Shown piece by piece: positions 10,301-21,200 of a stretch of 64,000 nt of DNA. Numbering within the stretch: the first letter of the stretch is position 1; each line of letters opens with the position of its first letter. The notes under the pieces were generated by a model. It had not been told where the DNA came from, searched no databases, and saw nothing but the letters and a program-made list of their open reading frames with translations. The stretch is taken from assembly GCF_020740795.1 (NCBI RefSeq), contig NC_067285.1:98849152-98913151 (forward strand). The letters are read 5' to 3'. The position numbers and the translations under genes are program-made. This DNA is from Apus apus (Eukaryota; Chordata; Aves; Apodiformes; Apodidae).

Positions 10301-10965
10301 TGTTAATAAAGCTAGGAGTATCTGCTGTGGCACACATCTGTGTTAGAACAGCTAGAGAAATACGGAAATGTGGCCAGCTAAATAAATTTCTCCTTCTTAA
10401 AGGAAAAAAAAAAAAAAGAGTTCAGCAAAGAAGGCAAGGACAGAAGCACAGAGAGACTGCAGAACAACACTTGGCATAGGAGGACTAAAAGGAAACCCTC
10501 AATGATAGGGTTGTTCCTCCCCCCCCCATCTTGATTCCAGGATGACAGAACACACACACTCAGATCCCAAACCATAAATATCACAAGTCAGTCACAAATA
10601 TAAATTCAATAATAATGATTTGCATTCTGTTAAGCTCTGTGGACAAAAAGAATAGAGTGCTCTTAAAGATGAACTAGACATTAGACAAAAATTCAACCAA
10701 AATTGTACTTACTTGTGAATCTGGAACGTCGCCCACCCAGCCCACATTGGCGTATTTTGCCGCCCCGGAAGAGTCCATAGTAAATTTCTCCCATGAACTT
10801 GACCAGCTCTGGGTCTGTGGCATTGACTAAGTCAGCTCCTGTTTTGCAAAGGATCTTTCCAGTCATCCACTTTGGGGTCCCCATTGCAACAACAATCAAG
10901 ATAAAAGACACAAAACTTATTAGAGAAGCCAAGGCACATAAAGTCTTTTTAAAACAGCCAGGCAT
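7043..10965 (-). CDS. CLRN2: Clarin-2, complete, three coding exons
   Basis: CLRN2 is a four-pass membrane protein of the clarin family, needed in inner-ear hair cells for stereocilia maintenance and mechanotransduction; the human gene underlies recessive deafness. Minus-strand exons 10965-10713, 7924-7745 and 7308-7043 join in phase to 699 nt, or 232 aa, which is the human length. Visible parts are TM1 (about 8-29), an extracellular loop with sequon N48-A-T and the GLFRG..RQCGLGG block, TM2 (about 97-121), the conserved VPYRA..GP.GICLWN stretch (127-141), TM3 (about 144-163), HLTERIANF, TM4 (about 187-208) and a cytosolic tail ending EDIMY. The start has A at -3. Position 69 is Gly where human CLRN2, as I recall it, has Cys (see findings). 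The gene sits head to head with QDPR and just upstream of LAP3. Unlike both neighbours it has no CpG island over exon 1, which fits tissue-restricted expression. Confidence 0.95.
7745..7924 (-). CDS. CLRN2: CLRN2 coding exon 2
   Basis: This exon is 180 nt, with acceptor TTGCCAG|TTTTCC and donor GCAG|GTAAAA, running from phase 1 to phase 1. It encodes FPHMVKKLN, TM2 and the VPYRAIKGPAGICLWN motif. Confidence 0.95.
8839..8887 (+). repeat. Two-copy direct repeat, 28-bp period
   Basis: The 21-nt block beginning 'aagctgatcaagaaga' occurs at 8839-8859 and 8867-8887 with one mismatch and a 7-nt spacer. Confidence 0.85.
9312..9375 (+). mobile_element. CR1 LINE fragment (old)
   Basis: The text 'caaagctgtgccaggggagg' and 'gaacattaggtagcatttct' matches the CR1 ORF2 3' region (LRQGRFRL..). 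The similarity fades after about 60-100 bp. Confidence 0.6.
10713..10965 (-). CDS. CLRN2: CLRN2 coding exon 1
   Basis: This exon is 253 nt (84 codons plus 1 nt) and ends TTCACAA|GTAAGT. It encodes MPGCFKK, TM1 and the first extracellular loop with its sequon. Confidence 0.95.
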
Positions 10966-12197
10966 CCTAGTGGTTTCAAGGAATCATTTCCAAGGCCTCT
11001 CTGCAGCAGTCAGGCACGTTTCCCGTTTTTAATCATGCTCCGAAATCCAGATGATTAGCAGGCATTTAAAAAAACATCTTATTGTATTTTGACACTCCAG
11101 AAATTACTCTGTACAGCTAAAAATCAAGTCCAAAAATATATTTTTCTGCGACAACATCCTGAAGTGGTTGCAAGTAACAGGTTCATTACCCTGTAGCGTG
11201 GTGATGCTTGTTGCTGCAGAAGGTAATCCTATCTCTATTGCCGGGCTAATGTTTCATCAGAGGTCTAACTGTCCTGCTCAAGTGACAAGTTCTGTATTGT
11301 AACCTCATGGGAAGAAAATTAGGTGCAGAATCCCGGTTTTTTAGGTTGTGAAAAACGTGGGTAAACAGTTGTCTGCAAGAGACACAGCATTAAAAACACG
11401 TCATATAGCATCAGGATTCTGGTGCCCTCTCAGCCGTGTTGAGCTGCCTTCTCTCGATGCTTGTTCCCACCCTGCCTCTAAATGTCACTGCTGCCAGAGC
11501 TTCCAGCACCGTCCCTACGGCTCGCAGCGGTGCCCGCCCATCTCGGCCTGTTCTCTGAGGTACACAAATGATGTTTCACGATGCCGAGGTTCCGAGTGGG
11601 AACGGGACGCCCGCAGCCCCTCGCAGCCCGGGGGGCCCGGCTGCCCGGGGACGGAAGGAAGGGGCGAAATTTAAGCTACAGGTGCTCTCCAGGAGTACTA
11701 AAGTAAACCGGCCCTAATTGCCTGCGCTTCTACGGTTACTGCTACCCAAGAGCTGCAGGGCCCTTTATTATAACCGCTAATTAATGAGTCCTGGCGGGAC
11801 CCTGGGAGGCCGGTAACACAGCCCGCCGCGGGAGCCCGGGCGGGGCGGCTGCCCCCGCACTCGGCACCGCGGCTGCCGCCCTGGGGCAGGCCCGGCCCCT
11901 GCGCCCGGGGGAGCCGCGGGTGCGGGCTCTCCTGAGGTGACAGTCTGGCGGCGGCTCCACCGGATCCCTCAGCACCAGGCTGGGGCTGGGCCGAGGCAGC
12001 GGGCTTCCCCCGCGCCCGGCCCCGGCACGGCCCCCGGGCAGGCAGCAGCACCGCCCCTCCCCGCGGCCGGGGCTGCCCGCCCGAGCCCGCCCGTCGCGGG
12101 GAGCAGCCCGCATGCGCGGGCGGGGCCGTGCGGGCAGGGGAGGCAGCACCGGAGCCGGAGCCGCACTGAGGCGGGCGGGCGAGGGCTAAGCAGGGGC
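10966..12197. promoter_or_regulatory. Head-to-head CLRN2/QDPR promoter interval
   Basis: This 1.2 kb interval separates the start codons of the divergent genes. The CLRN2-proximal half (to about 11500) is AT-rich with no CpG island. The QDPR-proximal half becomes strongly CpG-rich. No exon of a third gene is recognisable; open frames here are GC artefacts. Confidence 0.75.
12109..12127 (+). promoter_or_regulatory. QDPR: NRF1-like site followed by GC box
   Basis: CGCATGCGCG (12109-12118) is close to the NRF1 palindrome GCGCATGCGC and runs directly into GGGCGGGGCC (12118-12127), an Sp1/KLF-type GC box. The pair is 70-90 bp before the QDPR ATG, as in many CpG-island promoters. Confidence 0.55.
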
Positions 12198-12284
12198 ATG
12201 GCGGCAGCGGGCAGGGCGCTGGTGTACGGGGGCAGAGGGGCCCTGGGCTCCCAGTGCGTGCGGTACCTCAAGGCCAGGAACTGG
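12198..12284 (+). CDS. QDPR: QDPR coding exon 1
   Basis: This exon is 87 nt and 29 codons, from [17 protein letters not shown] to ARNW, with donor CTGG|GTAAGC (phase 0). It holds the whole dinucleotide-binding glycine loop. Confidence 0.96.
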
Positions 12285-15200
12285 GTAAGCGCCGGGCCGG
12301 GGGGCGGCGAGGCGGGGAGTCCCGCGGAGCGAGCTGCGGGTCAGCCTGCGGGGTTCGGGAGAGCGGGCTGCTGACGGCGCCCTTCCTCTCGCTGCGGCAG
12401 TGGGTGGCCAGCATCGACCTGGCGGAGAACGAGGAGGCCAGCGCCAGCGTGGTGGTGAGGGCGACCGACTCCTTCCCCGAGCAGGCTGAGCAGGTGGGTC
12501 GGCGTCGGGATGCGGGGCGGGCGCTGCCCGGGAGGCCTGAGGCGGCCCTTCCTTCTCCGGGCGCGGCGGAGCGGCTGATGCGTCCAGCCCCGCTCGCCCC
12601 CTGCGCTGCCGCTCGCCCTGCGGGGCTGGGTCCGGTTTCCCACAAGAAGCCGGCGCTGTGGGGCAGAGGAGCCCGGCCGGCGGCGGTCCTGCTGCCCTGC
12701 AACCCCAAGATGCTTCTGCTCGTCGCTTCATTTGTTTATTTAATTTCCTTCTGACTGCATGCAGGCATGAATGTTTACAAAGAGCTTGATCTGGGACTCT
12801 AGGGGCTCGGTACATAAGACAGTTTTGCGTTACTTTTCTCTTGGCGACTTGAAAAGTCGTGGTCTGAGTCAGAGCAGTATAGTGGAGATGGATTAGGCCA
12901 TCTTAAAATGCAACACTTTTTTCTAGTTTCCTGGCTCTTGAAGGTGTAGCTGGAAGGTATACTCAAAGCATGGAAACCCTAAGCCCCAGTGGGGTCGCTA
13001 CAGAATGCACTTGTTTTCCACAAAGGTGAACATGGGACAGATCGAAGCTCGCTTAAAAACTGTTCTGCTTTATTCTCAGGAGATAGGGTTTGTTTGGTTT
13101 TTTTATCTCAACTTTTGAACCTGTTTCTCTTATTGATCAACTGAATCACTAACCAATGCTTTTATTAGAGCTACACAACTTTTGAGGCTTTTAAAGAGTA
13201 GTATAGAATGTTTGCAATGTATTTTTCAATACTGAGCCTTTGTGAAAACCAGTAGATCTGTTGGTTTTTTTTCTGTTGTTGAGAGACAGATTGTTTGCTT
13301 TTCACTTTGACAGAGAAAATTCATAGGCAATAAATTAATGACTGGCTGTGAAGTCTTATATTTGAAAGATACCGATACCTAAAAGTATTCAAACTCAAAT
13401 TTAGGGGCTAGACTTAAAGTGGTGATTGTGGTCCAGATAGAAGCAGTAAGAAGGCTCATCTTAAGTTGTTAATTTCTTGCACTGTCATCAAAAGTGACAC
13501 TAGTAGTCCTGGTCAGACCTGGGTTTCATTTCCTGTATTAAACAGCACTGTACCCAGAGAAGAACCTGTCAAAAAGTAAGTCGCAAATAAAACCGATATT
13601 GGTAAGGATCAGATCTTTCAGTCTGGAAAGCAGTTATTTCCAGTGACATCACACACTGTGTGGTCTGACTTTAATATGGTTACCTTTTAAAACAATTATT
13701 TAGTTTAGAGTTCATAAATAATCTGTTTAAATTACTATGTTTTGTGTTACTCAGCTACCTAATTGTAAAAAAAAGTAACTTTAAGACAATCTTGATATTT
13801 ACTCCTTTATCTTATAATTGCATTGCTTTCAGTTTGGTTTTGTTCTGTCTGTTGAAGGTTACAGCAGAGGTTGGAAAACTTCTTGGTGAAGAAAAGGTGG
13901 ATGCAATCTTGTGTGTAGCAGGAGGATGGGCTGGAGGCAGCGCCAAAGCTAAATGTAAGCCTTTGGTACATGCATGCTAGTGAACACATGAAGTAAATCT
14001 GAGAGGGATCCTTGAAAGTCATGGTAGTAAAGGTGTTTGAGCTCATCCTGCTTAGTGCTTCTCTGAATTGTTGCTGTCTTAAATTTGCACAGCACTTAAT
14101 ATTCTCAGTAATACCCTCTGATGCTCTCATTTTAATCAGAAAAATCTTAATATGCTTTGTGAAGGAGTTCAGGGTTAATTTATGACCTAGATTTTGTGGA
14201 AGTTACTGGTGTCAGGTAAATTATATCAGACAGTGGCTGGGTAGAAACACTGAGGTTGTTTCCTAATTAATTACTTTATGCATGAAACCCCAATTGCCTC
14301 CAGCAGTTCTCTGAGCTAATACTGTGCAGTATAATACTGGAAGGAGCTGTCTAATGAGCTGATTTCATGCTGCAGAAGAAGCCTTCAGCTTTGAAAAAGT
14401 TCTTAAATGTGTAGTATCAGAATGAAATGTTATACTTTACCCTCTAGTATAGAGATACAAGAAAAAAAAAAGGCCTTGTTTTCTGTCTGGAGTAAATCTG
14501 GTAAAATGTGTAATTTTCTTCCCCCCACCCAGTTTGGATATTACAGACAAAGTTTTCATTTTAAAAAGAGTCGATACGGAAAGGCATACACACTTGCACC
14601 ACAGTTGCATTATATTAGTTTGTTATTAGTGTGCACCATATTTTAAATAAGGTAATTTATAATAATTTGCAATAATTGTATTGGTAGGGTGGCAGCATGT
14701 CTTGGGTTGGCTTGTGTCTGTAGTTATGCTTGTTCCATCTTGTTTTACAGAAACAGTTCTTTCTGGATACTGAAGTATTTGCCATGGCTAGTTACTGTTT
14801 TTCCTCTTTTTCCCATACAGATATGGATAATAAAAAACAATTATGAGAGTTACAATTTTGCTTTCATTTGAAGTTACTGGTGTACCACCCTTGGTAGGCT
14901 GCCCCAGTAGAGGTTGCACTGCAGTCCCTGGGGGCACCGCAGTGCCCACAGTACAGGGCAGATGCATCTTAAGTGCTCCATACCAGTGTGCTACTGTCAG
15001 ACTGGTTGTTTCTTGGTTTATGAAGTAATCTGGTGATAAGAAATATTTTTTGCTCAACTCCTTTATCTCTTGGAGTTTATCTGCATATTAATGGAGCGTG
15101 CCTCTTTCACAGACAGTGAGGAAGTTGTAGTAAAAGAGAGATCATGCTACTACTAGGTTAGATGAGGCTACAGTGAGAGTTTTGAGATCCTTGACATAGA

Positions 15201-18200
15201 CTGAAGCAACTCCTACAGGACTTTAAAGAACCTTGGAAATCTTTGAACCACTAATGGAACTATGCTCTGTTTATTTATTTTTTTTTAATGTAGTGAGAAA
15301 GCAGGTAATTGCCTAAAATATATGCTGTAGAGCTGGGACTCGGAGCATGTAGAGAAGGGAGATACAAATAACACAAATTTATATTTTTTGTTTAGACTTA
15401 TGTGGGGAAGAAAAGAACAGTTTCCCACATACTCCATATCAAAGTAGAAAGTGCTAGAAAGCATGTTTTTATAGTCCTCTTGCATAGCCCTGTTGCATTC
15501 TGTGTCACAGTAAGAAAATGAGTTGGAAGTCTTTTATCTTTTAGTTTATTTCAGTAATTCTCTTCCTGATCAGCTTTATACAAAAACTGTGATCTGATGT
15601 GGAAGCAGAGCATTTGGACATCCACTATTTCCAGCCACCTAGCCACAAAACATCTGAAAGATGGTGGCCTCTTGACTTTGACAGGAGCTCAAGCTGCTTT
15701 ATCTGGAACCCCAGGTAAAATGCAATGCATGGTAACTGCTGGGACATCAGCAGTTACAACTGTCTGTTAGTCTGAGTATTCTTGTTTGTGAAGCAAGTTT
15801 TACTCCTCAGTTTCTTGACACGTAGTACAAAAGGAAAATTGCTGCTGAAACACTGAAGGAAAGTGTCACTTTACAGGTAGCAATACTGAATCTTTTGAAG
15901 CTGGGGCACAAACAGATTCAGTATTTAAGTAGTATTTGACATGCATTGGTGAAATGTAGTTGGCTAACATATGATACAGTAAAAAAAGTTTGGAAAACAA
16001 TGAAAAACAGAAGCACACAGCAAGCTGTAAGTACAGTGCTTAAATCAAGTTAAATCTTCTGTTTGTGTTCTGAAAGGCAGTCCTTAATTGCCCAATTTTT
16101 CCATTGTTGATGACTCAGCTGATTCTGTTAAATGTGCTTGTCCTGCTCATGTTCTGATTCCAGTCTGTCTTTGCTTCAGACATAGATAAGCTTGTTGACC
16201 TTTGGCTCTGCCCTCCACTAGCTATACAAACGTTATTGAGTTTTTCATCTTGCTCCTTGCCATGTTGGTATGCATCAAGGAAGAAATCTGGGAACAATTT
16301 AAAATTTAAAAACAATGAAGGCACAGACACAGTAAGGAGAGGAAAGTTTTGGAGACAAAGTACTCTTATTTCCAAATCTTTCATTAGTGTGACTTCAGCA
16401 ATATTTTGATGAGACATGGGAACTAAGATTTTAAAACACAAAAATTTATGAATACTCCCAAAAGCCGTGTCTGAAGTTTTTCAGTAAAAATGTGGTATTT
16501 TCCAGGTAATGGTTCATATTCTGTGTTTACAGCTGCACCTGGCATAGTCTGAAAACAAAAGGCTTATTTTATGAGAATAAGCAGATGAATAATTTACTGT
16601 GTACTACTGACTGGCCAGATACAAATGAAGAAAATGTGAACTCTGGCAAACTTTCATGTTGCTGGGTGGTTTTGGGAAGTGGGGACCACAACAGAGGAAT
16701 CAAAGTGATTTGCCTGCATGTTTTGAACTAGCTAGTTTCAAAAAGTCTGGATTTTTCTGAGAAACACAGCAGTGCTTTGGGCAAACACATGCAACTTATT
16801 AACATCAGGAAGAATTGGGAAAGAGTTGTTTCTCAACTTTTGCAAATACGACTTGTTAGTCTCGTTCCTACCCGCTGTTGTGTAAAGAACCATCTTTTTC
16901 TGGTTTGCTGTTAGTGTGATTTTTTTTTTTCTTTTTCTATCTGAAAATCTTTACTTGCATAATGCAAGTTGAAGAGTACTGAGAATTCCATTAAAAAGTT
17001 ACTGAAGCAGTGACAATAATGGCTAAGAAATGTAGAACCATGAGAAGGTTTAAGAAAACTTGGAATGTTTGGTTTAGATGAGAGAGGGGAATACCACAGA
17101 GATGCAGATATTTTCATCCCAGCAACAAAATAAGTTAACTACTGGTGCCCATGTTTCCTCATGATGAAAATGGATGTTATACAATATGTCTAATTGAAAA
17201 GAAAGGAAGTATTTGTACAAAGCAAGATTATTTTTAACTTTGATACAAAGTACTTACTTAGGAACATTGAAAGGGGGTTGTGTATGTATGTAAATGGGTA
17301 GAAAGGCATCAAGATGTAGTAGACAAAATACATTTATGTTTTACAGTGTACTTAATCTGTGTCTAGATGGTTCGGCAGATAGAAACCATGAGACACCTTA
17401 GACTTATTTGCAACCTGATTGTCCAGATCTTGTACCTGACCAGTGTGCCTTATGCTGTCATTCCTGTTGCTCTTACACTGCTAAATACTGTCTGCCTGGA
17501 AAGCAACAGTGTTTAGGAAGAAGTTTACCTGTGAGTTACCTAGTAATTTTCTACCATGAGAGTTTTTTTGTTTGTTTGTTTTTTGTTTTTTAATTTTTCT
17601 CCAAAGGGCCTGTCAGACCTCAGCTGCTGACCAAGTGAATTACGTTTCTGGAGAGAAGTGAGCTGCAGATACCTTAGTCATATTATTAAAATTCACAGAA
17701 TTGCTGGAGTTGAAAGGGACCTCTAAAGATCATCTAGTCAAACTCTCCCACTGAAGTAGGATAACCTAGAGCACTTTACACAGGACTGTACCCAGGCGGG
17801 TTCTGAATATCTCCAGAGATGGAGATGGATGATCGTCTTATTAAAGTCTATGAACATCTTCACACTTACTGTGTTAGTTTTATAAGGTTAGCCTTGTAGG
17901 TCCTATCCTTCAGGGTACATTTGGGTACATTAACTAAACATTCTTAACTCAGTAAGCTGCTTATTTCTGCAGTGCTGAATAAACTGCATTCTGTGATAGT
18001 TCCTGGATGCCTTTTTTTTTTTTTTCCTTTTATCTTTTAATATGTATGTTTTGATAGGTTTTAAAAGTCTGATACTATTCTTGCTGTGGTGGGTAGTCTT
18101 AAAATTCATCAAACAATCTGAGTTTCTGTAATACTACTGGTGATACTGAGAGCTGTTTTGATTGTACTCTAATTTGTCTGTTTTTACTTGTTAGGGATGA

Positions 18201-21200
18201 TTGGCTATGGCATGGCCAAAGGAGCAGTGCATCAGCTTTGTCTGAGTTTAGCTGGTGCCAATAGTGGCTTGCCATCTGGTTCTGCTGCTGTTGCCATTTT
18301 ACCGTAAGTGGCTGCATATTTGCCTCTGCCTGTGTTGTTTTATTTAATTACTGTTGTAACCTAGAGTCAGGTGGATATGCTTGCCATGTCCTATTCACAT
18401 TACACAGCTTCTCAGAGAAAAAGGCATCTCGAACATACAAACATAATGATAAGTAAGTCACCCTAGAAATGATTAATTTCCTGTGCTTTGCAAAGCAGTA
18501 GTGGATATTGAGATTAAAATTCTAATCACTTTTAACCAGTTTAACTGTAGCCTTGCATTAGTGTGTGGGTTGTTCTGTTTTTTTTCTCAGTATAGACAGA
18601 TCTGTGAAAATGAGATGAGCTATTCAGCACAGGTTTAGACTTAGCTGTGTGATAATAGTAAAGCAAAGGATTATTTGACAAGTTTTGACTTGGTTAAAGA
18701 TGCTTCTTCATAAGGTGCTGCATATCTGTGCTTGATCAATAAAATCAGGTCACTTTGAGGATCTGTGAAAATAAAAAGTTTAGCTTGTATTTGCCTGTTA
18801 CAGCTCTCCCTTTGATGAGAAAAGCTAGTGAACAGTTGATGGCCTAGCAGATCTTTAGTATGTCTAAATTTATTAATTCCACTGCAAAAATAAAAAGTAC
18901 TTTTCTTGCCACGTCAATAACTAGTTCAGGACCCAAAACTTCAAACTAAAGAATTCTGTATAGAGATTTGGAACACTGCCTGAATTCTCTCTGTTTTCCT
19001 CATATATACACATTTATGTGCACTTCAGGTCAGAGAGCAACGGCATTAAAAATGTTTGGTAATTGACACCACCTTCTACAGAGCTTTGCAGACAGCAAGA
19101 TGACTGGACTTTGGGTGTTCTGCACTTGCACACTTCTCATGCAGAACTCTGTTCTTGAGTGAATTTTTGAGAGAGTGATTATACCGTGGGTTGTCAACAG
19201 CATCTTGGAGAGGGCTGTGAAAAGTTCAGCCCTTAATATCATTGTATGTAGTGCATATATGGATCATCAAAGTCAAAGCTTTCTATGCTCGTGCACTTAA
19301 TCTCTGCCTTTGCAGCTGGTGTGAGGCTGTTTGAAAGCACGGTTGTAGCACATATGTCCTGTGCAGTACATGTGAACAGGCATATTGCTGCCATTCCCTG
19401 TCTGCATGAGAGAGCCTGGAAGGGAGCTGTGGGCTGAGTGCTTGCCCTGATGGACTGGATGCCACGAGCAAGCCAGGGAGATGAGGGGTTGTAGGTGGGA
19501 ACCTCTGATGTACATCGAAACTGATGGCTGTATGCTGTTAACACATGTAGAGGATGCAAGGGAAATCCATACCACGTGGTATAAAAGTCAAGCATATGTT
19601 ACAGCAATGAACAGAAGCAGGTGGTGCTTATCAGAACATGATTTATAAATAAAAGGCTTATCTTTTTTTAATCACAGGGTTACCTTAGATACACCAGCAA
19701 ACAGGAAATCAATGCCTGACGCAGACTTCAGTTCCTGGACACCCTTAGAATTCATTGCTGAGTGAGTATCTGTGTGGTAACTAACCAGTTCCTCAGTGTC
19801 CCTCTTGCTGCTGCATCTTATTGCATGTTCTTTCTAAATAGCTGTCTTGGATTGGGGTGGGGTTTTATTTTTTCCTCCATCCCGCCCTCATTGTTTGTTT
19901 CTAAATTATGTTGGGTTTCTTGCACAGGCTTCTTAAGGGGAGCAAATTAGGCAAACTCCCTTGACTTCTGTACACCAGTTATTCCAACAAAGGAGATAGC
20001 CTTAAGCAGTTGGAAGGCAGCATATCTCATAAAGACTGTAGACAAATTAAATTACAGACAACAGATGCAGGAGTCAGTAGTCTGTCTTAAAGGTAAACTG
20101 CAAATAAGCATGTAAACTTTGGGAGTTATTTTTTCTGTTATACACTCTTTATTGCCCATCTATGGTATGTAAGTTCACCTAACTCAGCTGGAAAAATTCC
20201 TGCTCTTGTTTAGAAAAATTGAGTCAAGATTATTTTTGATCCCATCATCCACAAAGGCTTGTCCCAGATGATACTGCAAAATGCTGAAACTGCAACTGTA
20301 GCTTATTTAACAGCAGGCTGAGATTATAAGGCTTACTCTTTCTAATTCCCCTCGGAGAAGGTGCAGCCTAAGTACTGCTTTGTGATGTGACGGGGAGTAG
20401 GAAAGATTCTGCTGAGAGTTAGCTGCTAAAAGGAAGAAAATAAGGACATAACTGTCATGCTTGTTTGAGGAAAAACAAAAATCAGTACAAGTTCATACAT
20501 TGTAAATGGCTTTACTCTTACACGTTTTTTAAGTCTTTTAGAAATGACACAGAAATTGCATTTATCTATTGGTAATTGTTCAGAGTAGTTTAGTTCTGAC
20601 ATTAGATTTCCTTTTTAAAATTTTTTTTAACCTGGATGTCAGAGTAGGAAATGTTTTTTGTTATGAGAAGCCTATGCAGCTGTTTGAAGCCTATGCAGGA
20701 TCTTTAAAAGTGCCCCATTAATTGAATTTAGTTGGCTTAAAAATGTTCAAAAAATACATCTTTATTGTGTTCCTGAGATTGCTTAGCCAGATGTTATGGC
20801 TTTACAAATTAATTTTAAAATTTTAACTTTTAAGAGTTTTTTCCTTAGGGGAGAATTAGGTTGCATGGTTTGCTTTCTTTCTTGGGTTCTAATTCCCTAC
20901 ATTTTAAATCCACCTTTGAAAACTGACTCTTCGTTTGTGGAAGAAAGCCATCCAGTGTTGTTAAGTATTGGTAACGTCTGCATCTTGGGAAGGATGCTGG
21001 AAATCTTTTTCCATATGACACTTCAGTTTTGTGCTCTGTAAGCCCTAGTGTCAGATGTATGGACCTTCCAACATGGCAGTTGCTATGTCTGCAGTGTTGG
21101 AAGGGTTGATTGACCTGAAAAATATACTGCACTACATTTTAAGTCAGGAGTTTATATTACATTTTGATAAAGAATGTTCTGCTGTGCTACCTAGAATGAG

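Larger units (their letters stand above)
7925..10712. other. CLRN2 intron 1
   Basis: This 2.8 kb intron has no exon-like sequence. It carries a 28-bp-period direct repeat at 8839-8887, an old CR1 piece (9312-9375), an A14 run (10404-10417) and a short C run near 10519. The stretch about 9478-9660 has a 68-codon minus-strand frame (SQLCSVSRGIEKHCPSSF..) and an AATAAA, and looks like part of a dispersed element I cannot name. Confidence 0.6.
11560..12700. promoter_or_regulatory. QDPR: CpG island / QDPR promoter
   Basis: A CpG-dense block covers the QDPR 5' flank, exons 1 and 2 and the start of intron 2. It contains an NRF1-like and an Sp1-like site about 75-90 bp upstream of the ATG and no TATA box, which fits a ubiquitous promoter. 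Confidence 0.8.

Noticed and set aside
11698-12815. Long frames on both strands around the QDPR start
   Set aside because: These are CpG-island artefacts. Only the spliced plus-strand frame from 12198 matches a known protein; the minus-strand 209-codon frame (12815-12186) is its shadow.
19239-19595. Three overlapping minus-strand frames (up to 118 codons) in QDPR intron 5
   Set aside because: No recognisable domain and no splice context. The local GC rise explains the open length.
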